NCBI GenBank assembly: GCA_963788585.1
Contig: CAWBHA010000006.1
Span: 310,001 to 374,000, forward strand
From: Bog-473 sp963788585
GTDB taxonomy: Bacteria; Actinomycetota; Acidimicrobiia; Acidimicrobiales; RAAP-2
DNA length: 64,000 nt
Reading direction: 5' to 3'
Positions 58,689 through 64,000 of this stretch are shown here, piece after piece. Numbering within the stretch: the stretch's first letter is position 1; each line of letters opens with the position of its first letter. The notes under the pieces are model-generated. The model made no database searches. It saw nothing but the letters and a program-made list of their open reading frames with translations, and was not told the DNA's origin. A program made the translations under genes and the position numbers.

Positions 58689-58978
58689 TGCTTCCCCGTC
58701 ACCACCGCGGCGAGAAGCTCGTCCTGTCGGCGCTCGAGCTCGGCCACCGTCTTTCCCAGGGCGTCACGGGCCCGCGCCATGGCGTCGGCATGGCGCGCCG
58801 CGTCGCTGTGCTCCTGCGTCGCGAGTGGCGTCTCCGACACGAGGGCGCGCACGCGCGCCTCGTCGGCCGACTCCTGGACCACCGCAAGTTGCTCGTTCAA
58901 CACGGCAAGCTCCTCCCGGGCCCGGACGAGACGGGCGTGGACGTCTCTGATGCGTCGTTCCAGCAGGACGCGATACAT
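58685..58978 (-). CDS. Small coiled-coil protein
   Basis: The 97-residue protein is almost entirely helical: RIRDVHARLVRAREELAVLN and RARDALGKTVAELERRQDEL form two heptad-rich stretches split by about 30 residues. There is no signal or membrane segment. Its stop overlaps the start of the ANTAR regulator gene (ATGA), so both are made together. A regulator-partner role is inferred from this coupling only. No family is recognised. Confidence 0.6.
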   Translation of the reverse strand: MYRVLLERRIRDVHARLVRAREELAVLNEQLAVVQESADEARVRALVSETPLATQEHSDAARHADAMARARDALGKTVAELERRQDELLAAVVTGKQ

Positions 58979-58984
58979 GGAGCG

Positions 58985-60142
58985 TCAAGTGTACGTGGCG
59001 GGGAACCAGCGACGCTGCGTGTCGAGGCCGGCCAGGACCCTTGCATCGGGTGCGTTCCCGACGCCGGGAGCGCTCGGGACCCGCACCCAGCCATCGACGA
59101 CCGCGGGGTAGCCACACGGGTCGACCTCGAGGTAGTCCGACGGTGCGTTCAGGTCGCTGACCAGGCCGGTTGCGTCCTCGCTGAGCCGAGCGGCCAGCGC
59201 GAGATTGGCGGTGCGTGCCAGTCCCGCCTCGAAGAAGCCCCCGACGAAGGCCGGGACGCCGGCCGCCGCACAGGCGGCATGGGCCGCCCGCGTGGCCCGC
59301 ACGCCACCCAGCCGCGCCGGCTTCAGGCAGGCCATCGCACACGACCCGTTCCGGAGCGCGTCGCCGACGCGCCGCGGCGAGGAGAGCGACTCGTCGAGAC
59401 AGATCGGCAACGGCAGGACACGGGCGAGCTGGGCGTGTGCCACCAGGTCCGCCGGCGGCAGCGGCTGCTCGACGCAGAGCACGTCGAAGGCCGACAGCCG
59501 GCTGAGTGCGGCGACGTGGTCCTCGGTCGCTCGAAAGGAGCCGTTGGCGTCGACTTGGATCGTCAGGTCGGGGTGCGCCGCCCTGAGGGCGCGCACCGGC
59601 TCGACCTCCCATCCCGGTTCGATCTTCACCCGGAGTCGGGCGACTCCCGCGCGCACCGCGGTGGCCGCGACGCGGCGCAGTGCGTCCAGGTCGCGTCCGG
59701 CCGGGATCCCGACGACGGCCCCGACGGGCATCGTCTCGAAGCCCCCGGCCGTGCCGAGCGCGGCGGCCATCGACTGGCCGGCCATCCGCAGCTCGGCGTC
59801 CGACACCGCCATCTCGAAGGTCGCCGCGACCATGCGGTCGACAGCGGAGCCTCCGAAGAGCTGCGGGGTCTCCGCACCGGTCGGAAGCTCGCCTCCCCTG
59901 GCCGCGCTGGCGCGGACGAGGCGCGACACCCCGCGCTTGGCGGCGGCGGCCTCGACCTCGCGCAGTGGCGGGTCCACGGCGGTGCCCTCCGCCAGCGCAC
60001 CGCATTCGCCCCATCCCTCTCCCTCGGCGGCGACGACACGGACGAAGAGGAGCGGCCGCAGGCGGTGCACCCCGGCCCCGGTGCCGATGTCCTCGCGGAA
60101 GGGCACATCGACGCGGACCAATTCGACCCCTTCGAGCCTCAC
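58985..60142 (-). CDS. o-Succinylbenzoate synthase / N-acylamino-acid racemase-like enolase-superfamily enzyme
   Basis: The 385-residue protein has the enolase-superfamily barrel. LRVKIEPGWEVEPVRALRAA carries the catalytic Lys, with Arg at the usual first Lys of the KxK motif. Metal ligands are Asp in IQVDANGSFRATEDHVA, Glu in VLCVEQPLPPADLVAHAQLA and Asp in LPICLDESLSSPRRVGDALR; the second Lys lies in CLKPARLGGVRATRAAHAAC. These residues fit MenC or its racemase relatives. No other menaquinone gene lies here, so either role is possible. It begins the operon that leads to polA. Confidence 0.78.
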   Translation of the reverse strand: MRLEGVELVRVDVPFREDIGTGAGVHRLRPLLFVRVVAAEGEGWGECGALAEGTAVDPPLREVEAAAAKRGVSRLVRASAARGGELPTGAETPQLFGGSAVDRMVAATFEMAVSDAELRMAGQSMAAALGTAGGFETMPVGAVVGIPAGRDLDALRRVAATAVRAGVARLRVKIEPGWEVEPVRALRAAHPDLTIQVDANGSFRATEDHVAALSRLSAFDVLCVEQPLPPADLVAHAQLARVLPLPICLDESLSSPRRVGDALRNGSCAMACLKPARLGGVRATRAAHAACAAAGVPAFVGGFFEAGLARTANLALAARLSEDATGLVSDLNAPSDYLEVDPCGYPAVVDGWVRVPSAPGVGNAPDARVLAGLDTQRRWFPATYT

Positions 60143-60200
60143 GACGACAGCTCTCCCACCGCGGCAACCGTAGAGGCAGCTTGTACGCTCTGGCGTTCCT

Positions 60201-60283
60201 GCCCGGATGGCGGAATGGCAGACGCGGCGGCCTCAAAAGCCGCTGTCCGAAAGGGCGTGCGGGTTCGAGTCCCGCTCCGGGCA
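60201..60283 (+). tRNA. tRNA-Leu (anticodon CAA)
   Basis: Acceptor GCCCGGA pairs with TCCGGGC, with discriminator A. The anticodon stem GCGGC/GCCGC encloses CTCAAAA, giving CAA. A long class II variable arm and the T arm GCGGGTTCGAGTCCCGC are present. CCA is not encoded. Confidence 0.95.
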
Positions 60284-60332
60284 CGTGTCTCAGGGTCCAC
60301 CCTCGGGTCCCCACACTCCCGTAGGCGAAGCA

Positions 60333-60368
60333 GCCCCCGGGGTGCGCCAAGTGAGAAACCCCGGGGGC
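60333..60368. terminator. Hairpin downstream of tRNA-Leu(CAA)
   Basis: GCCCCCGGGG at 60333-60342 pairs with CCCCGGGGGC at 60359-60368 across a 16-nt loop. A 10-bp GC stem 50 bp after the tRNA may end its transcript. No U tract follows. Confidence 0.4.
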
Positions 60369-60378
60369 CGTCGCCCAT

Positions 60379-60410
60379 CTCGGGTTCGATGGAGGGGCCT
60401 CGAACCCGAG
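60379..60410. repeat. 11-bp perfect inverted repeat
   Basis: CTCGGGTTCGA and TCGAACCCGAG flank a 10-nt spacer. The half-site GGGTTCGA also resembles a tRNA T-loop. The function is unknown; it could be an operator or the trace of a tRNA-like duplication. Confidence 0.5.
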
Positions 60411-60707
60411 CCTTCACTACCCAAAGGGGACGATGCGAAACAACGGACGCTCAATCGGCGGGAGCGACCTGCCGAGAAGGACGAAGCGACCCCGGCCCGA
60501 TTGTGCGGACCGGGGTCGTCTCGTCGACGGGCACGCACCCGCGGGGCCTTGGCGAAACCCCTACGTGCCGTGTAACAGTCTGGCAGACGGCAGACCGACC
60601 CGCCACGGCGACTGGTGCGTTCTCTCTACTGGGACGCTATTTGACCTTGGCCTGCAACCGGCATAGAAAACGTCGTCGACCGCACAGGGACGGGGGATGG
60701 CAGTTGG
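60411..60707. other. Intergenic, no gene supported
   Basis: I see no credible coding frame or RNA between the inverted repeat and the small gene at 60708. Confidence 0.4.
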
Positions 60708-60929
60708 ATGGATGAGGGACACCGGATAGTGCAGGTGGCGTCTCACGTCACCAGTTTGGTCGGGCGCGTCGGCGTTGTCGGGCTGTGCTCGTGTGGATGG
60801 ATGGCCGGCGAAGAGGGCGAGGACACGAGGATGGCCGTCAACAAGGTCTACGAGGCCTGGGAAGTGCACGAAGGGAACACGCCCGAGAGGTCGGCGCGCC
60901 GACCCCTCCCGCCCATGACGACCAGATAA
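60708..60929 (+). CDS. Small hypothetical protein with C-x-C motif
   Basis: ATG at 60708 gives 73 residues. VGLCSCGWMAGEEGEDTRMA and VNKVYEAWEVHEGN look like a real, compact protein with a Cys pair that may bind metal. No ribosome binding site is clear, and other starts inside the frame (a GTG or a later ATG) are possible. The function is unknown. Confidence 0.4.
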   Translation: MDEGHRIVQVASHVTSLVGRVGVVGLCSCGWMAGEEGEDTRMAVNKVYEAWEVHEGNTPERSARRPLPPMTTR

Positions 60930-61039
60930 GGCGTCCAGATAACTGTTTATTGGCTCATTTAATCGGTCATTGGGCGAAGCCGGCGGGCCGGAGGGTCAGG
61001 AGCAGCGCCGAACTCGTGAGCCAGTCAATCGTCCAAGGA

Positions 61040-61228
61040 TCAGTCGGGCCACCACTCCAGCGGCGCAACGAGGCCGGCGGGGCCCGACATCCAGAGCTCG
61101 GTCCGATGGTCCTTGCACGTCCAGAGGGGACCCACCCTGCCCTCGGGGTCGATGCCGGTGGCGTCGTGGACGCGCGTCAGCTCCCGTTCGCACCCATCCC
61201 TTGAACACGTCCCGATCTGGTCGGTCAT
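61040..61228 (-). CDS. Small Cys-containing hypothetical protein
   Basis: ATG at 61228 gives 62 residues: MTDQIGTCSRDGCERELTRV, then GRVGPLWTCKDHRTELWMSG and GLVAPLEWWPD. C-x4-C and a later C-x2-H could hold a zinc ion. There is no ribosome binding site, but TAGACA lies about 10 bp upstream, as for a leaderless transcript. The function is unknown. Confidence 0.4.
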   Translation of the reverse strand: MTDQIGTCSRDGCERELTRVHDATGIDPEGRVGPLWTCKDHRTELWMSGPAGLVAPLEWWPD

Positions 61229-61658
61229 GTGATTGAGGTGTCTAGTCCGGCCGTCAAACCTTCACCACTCCCTCGTCCGGCGCCTCGGTGTCGTGCGTGG
61301 CCCCGCGCCGGGTGCGCACCGACTCCGGATACCCCCGTTGCGGCAGGACTGTCCGGCCATGGAACCGGACGAAATTGGTGGTGCAGCGGAAAGTTCTTGT
61401 CTACCTGGGCCCTCTCAGCGCAACCTCCCAACCTGAGTTCCACGAGTACGCGGATCGCCGCAAGGTGGTTGGACGAAAAGTAGGACATATCTCCGGGTCA
61501 GGCCGATATCCCTACCCAAACACCCCGTGCGGCCCAATATGACCTAAAAACCACCTTTGCGCGATGTGCAGGTGAACCCGCGTTACCAATCGCGGAGGAG
61601 CACTGGGGATCCACTAAAACGGTGCGTGGCACTCCCCAAGAGGTATTCCCCTTATCCC
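61229..61658. other. Intergenic, no gene supported
   Basis: This region probably contains the promoter of the GH16 gene and of the divergent small gene. Several short frames exist but none has supporting motifs. Confidence 0.4.
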
Positions 61659-63008
61659 ATGACGTCCAGTCGTAAGTCTCCCATCTTCCGTTGCCTTGTC
61701 CCCGCGCTCGCGGCCGGTCTGGCCTTGGCGCTGGCCCCCGTCGTCTGGGGCTCGTTGCCTGCGGCGTCCGCGTCGCAGTCCGATTCGAGCACCAGCCTCT
61801 CTGCGGTGACACTGGTTGATTCCACGACGCCAACGCTTCGAGCAAAAGTGGTCGCCGGCGACGCTTCGAGCACCGCGACGCCGACCGGGTACGTGACGTT
61901 CACCATCGAGGGCGTCGGGCCGGTCCAGTGCGACGACCTCGACACGGACACCGTCGCCATGTCGGGCGGCGTCGCGACGTGCAAGATCACCTCGGCGCTG
62001 CCGGGGTCGGGCTTGCCCGCGACCGCCGACGCAACGTACTGGGGTGACGCCAACTTCGCCTCGAGCGAGGGCGCCGCAACATCGAGTGATGGCAGCTTCA
62101 GCAGCGCGTCGACAACGTCATCTTCTCCCGGCTCGACAACGACAACGACCTCGACCGGGCCGACGACAACGACGACGACCACGACGCAGCCGACCGCGCA
62201 GTCCGGCGGCATGGCCCCTCCGCCCGGCTACACGAGCCAGCAGATCATCTTCGACGACCAATTCACCGGCACGAGCCTGAACTCATCCATCTGGTCGACC
62301 GCCCTCGGGGCGCAAGGGACGGTCTGGAACGACCTGGGCAACCTCCCTGCCCCGTTCTCGGGCCCGAACGCACCGAGCGACGGAGGCGACGGAGACGAAG
62401 CGGCCATGTTCGGGCCGTCCCAGGTGTCGGTGGACAAAGGGCTCACCCTGACGGCGCAGCGCAACGACAACCAGTACGCCAGCACGTACCCGTGGATAAG
62501 TGGTGTGGTCACGACCGAGGGCAAGGTCTCCCTCCCTTCGGGTGGCTGGTATGTCCAGGTCCTGGCCCAGATGCCGGACCAGTCACAGGGCATGTGGCCT
62601 GCCATCTGGTTCTTCCCCGGAGTCGCCGGGAGTCCCGTCAACGAGTTCGACGGGTACGAGGGTGGCTGGCTCTCGGTCGATCCGAACGAGACCATGCACT
62701 CCGACTACTTCGCCAATCAGGGGCAACAGCAGAACGCCTACAGCGTGCCCTCCGACGTCACCGCGGGGTACCACGTCTACGGGTTCCAGTTCATCCCGGG
62801 CCAGTCGATCACTGCGTACTTCGACGGGAACCCTGTCTGGCAGGTGAACGCGTCGAGCGGCATCACCATCACCGGAGAGCCATACGAGATCCTGCTCGAG
62901 CTCCAGGTTGCCTCCCAAGGGACAGCGGGCTGGCACACCGTGACGAACGCGAGCACCCCCTCGGCGAGCATGAACGTCGCCGAGGTGCAGGCATACTCGT
63001 ACTCGTAG
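61659..63008 (+). CDS. Secreted glycoside hydrolase family 16 (beta-glucanase-like)
   Basis: I place the start at ATG 61659 because the signal peptide begins there (FRCLVPALAAGLALALAPVV, cleavage near ASA-SQ); the gene then encodes 449 residues. Residues about 45-140 form an Ig-like (Big_3-type) domain with TPTGYVTFTIEGVGPVQC. A Thr/Ser-rich linker follows. The GH16 jelly-roll domain has IIFDDQFTGTSLNSSIWST and the catalytic motif NEFDGYEGG (E-x-D-x-x-E), with MWPAIWFFPGVAG before it and YHVYGFQFIPGQSITAYFDG after. It likely cleaves beta-1,3 or mixed-linked glucans outside the cell. Confidence 0.85.
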   Translation: MTSSRKSPIFRCLVPALAAGLALALAPVVWGSLPAASASQSDSSTSLSAVTLVDSTTPTLRAKVVAGDASSTATPTGYVTFTIEGVGPVQCDDLDTDTVAMSGGVATCKITSALPGSGLPATADATYWGDANFASSEGAATSSDGSFSSASTTSSSPGSTTTTTSTGPTTTTTTTTQPTAQSGGMAPPPGYTSQQIIFDDQFTGTSLNSSIWSTALGAQGTVWNDLGNLPAPFSGPNAPSDGGDGDEAAMFGPSQVSVDKGLTLTAQRNDNQYASTYPWISGVVTTEGKVSLPSGGWYVQVLAQMPDQSQGMWPAIWFFPGVAGSPVNEFDGYEGGWLSVDPNETMHSDYFANQGQQQNAYSVPSDVTAGYHVYGFQFIPGQSITAYFDGNPVWQVNASSGITITGEPYEILLELQVASQGTAGWHTVTNASTPSASMNVAEVQAYSYS

Positions 63009-63342
63009 TGCCACTGCGTCACGGGGCTGTCGGCCGAGCACGCACAACCACCACACAACTCGTCCCGTGACATCCCTGCTCGAGACAGCCTGTGGCGTCT
63101 CCCGACCTGGCGTGGCCTTCCCCCGTTTTACGGCCCTGACGTGCGGATTTATCGACTCCCCCGCCCTCCCGCGGCCCAATCCGCCCAATCACGTGAATAG
63201 TCTCAATGGCTCTGTCAGGGTGTCGATAGCTCCCGTAGGGTGCACGAAAGGCAAACCGTGCCACTCTTGATCTCGCACCACCGCCTCAACTAGGGGAGGA
63301 CTCAGGTCGTCTTGCGGCTGGAGCAGCCGACCTCGTGCGCTC
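63009..63342. other. Intergenic, no gene supported
   Basis: This gap precedes the last gene. The stretch 63311-63340 can form a small hairpin (CGGCT-GGAGC-AGCCG). No coding frame is supported. It may act as a 5' leader for the downstream secreted hydrolase. Confidence 0.4.
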
Positions 63343-64000
63343 ATGATTCATCTCGTCTTCCGCCTCCGACTCGTACTGGCCGCCACGGCGGTCGGGCTCT
63401 GTGCGCTCGTCTGCGTGCCGTCCGGGGGTCCGGCATTGGCGGTGCCGGCCTCCGGCGGCACCGCGCTCCCGGCGGGGTGGGAGCTGTGCATCCTGCAGGG
63501 TCTGCAGGCACCGGTCACCGCCGTGAACGTGGCCGACCTCGACCAGTGGCAGGCCGCAGAAGGCGGCTCGACCAACAACAGTGCGGCCTACAACCCGTTC
63601 AACACGATGCGGACGACTGACATCACGGGGGCCGCTCTCCCGGCCACCATCAGCTCCAACGGCTTTCCCGCGTTCTCGACCTGGTTGGCGGGCTGCGCCG
63701 CGACGGTGGCCACGATCCTCCAGCCCAACATGTTGACCATCACGGCAGCGCTCCGGGCCGGGAACGTGTCCCCGCCGGGTGCGTTCCTCGCCTCCGTCGA
63801 CCAGAGCCAATGGTGTGCGCCGTCCGCCAACGGCACACCGTGTTACCTCAACACCATTCTGAGCAGTGGCGGCGGGAACCTCGCCAACAGCGCGCTCCTC
63901 ACGTCGTCCGCACTCGACGTCTTCGGGAACGTGCAGAGCGACGTGAGCTCCTACGAGCTTGCGACCGCCGCCGTCGCCGCGGATCAGAGCACGCTCGCCA
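63343..64000 (+). CDS. Putative secreted peptidoglycan hydrolase, partial
   Basis: The frame is open from ATG 63343 to the window end (219 residues seen). A signal peptide (LRLVLAATAVGLCALVCVPS) is followed by LCILQGLQAPVTAVNVADLD, QWQAAEGGSTNNSAAYNPFN and NGFPAFSTWLAGCAATVATI. The W-x-x-x-EGG...NNSAAYNP motif is shared with lysozyme-like and phage-type wall hydrolases of actinobacteria as I recall them, so cleavage of peptidoglycan is a reasonable guess. The visible tail is helical (ELATAAVAADQSTLA). No clear ribosome binding site is seen before the start. Confidence 0.6.
   Translation, partial: MIHLVFRLRLVLAATAVGLCALVCVPSGGPALAVPASGGTALPAGWELCILQGLQAPVTAVNVADLDQWQAAEGGSTNNSAAYNPFNTMRTTDITGAALPATISSNGFPAFSTWLAGCAATVATILQPNMLTITAALRAGNVSPPGAFLASVDQSQWCAPSANGTPCYLNTILSSGGGNLANSALLTSSALDVFGNVQSDVSSYELATAAVAADQSTLA

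Noticed and set aside
63280..63342. Possible c-di-AMP (ydaO-type) riboswitch before the last gene
   Set aside because: GGAGCAGCCGACCTC and GGGGAGGACTCA resemble parts of the consensus, and such switches often precede wall hydrolase genes. The region is too short and the other conserved blocks are not visible. A covariance-model search would decide.

Overview
The window is high-GC DNA (GTG/TTG starts, Shine-Dalgarno sites, many 4-bp GTGA/ATGA gene overlaps) from an actinobacterium. The gene order uvrC-rapZ-yvcK-gap-pgk-tpiA-secG, a PdtaR-like ANTAR regulator beside polA, an AftD-like wall arabinosyltransferase and a secreted protein with YWLVASDGGIF repeats together suggest class Acidimicrobiia. 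That placement is an inference.

Positions 1-12950 look accessory. They hold small hypothetical genes, two paralogous secreted pentapeptide-HYR-Ig proteins (one frameshifted), an IS110-family element, an IS30 transposase remnant, a decayed tyrosine integrase and an IS481-family element. This stretch stops at the 3' end of a tRNA-Leu(GAG) gene, as expected for a worn genomic island.

Positions 13150-32400 are mostly core genes. On the minus strand are uvrC, rapZ, yvcK, gap, pgk, tpiA, secG and an extracellular solute-binding lipoprotein. nadA and a double-DUF427 protein lie on the plus strand. uvrA, a large secreted repeat protein, an NTF2-like protein, uvrB and coaE follow on the minus strand. 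All three UvrABC genes lie within 12 kb. whiA, usual between yvcK and gap, is absent.

Positions 32400-48130 form an envelope polysaccharide region: methyltransferase, giant AftD-like arabinosyltransferase, GT4 glycosyltransferase, Wzx-like flippase, SGNH hydrolase, three GT-C-like membrane proteins and a UGM-like flavoprotein.

Positions 48237-53040 carry a translationally coupled Dpp-type peptide ABC transporter (two permeases, two ATPases) that ends in an ATP-grasp ligase, with no binding protein. Positions 53066-60142 hold a DksA-like protein without zinc cysteines, rpsA, polA, the PdtaR-like regulator, a coiled-coil protein and an enolase-superfamily enzyme. After tRNA-Leu(CAA) come two small genes, a GH16 glucanase and the start of a putative secreted peptidoglycan hydrolase, cut by the window end.

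Several conserved genes (uvrA, rapZ, the methyltransferase, the solute-binding protein) are broken by single-base indels, some in G/C runs. This looks more like long-read assembly error than biology. Two genes in the island carry in-frame TAG codons where Trp is expected as well as frameshifts, which looks like real decay.
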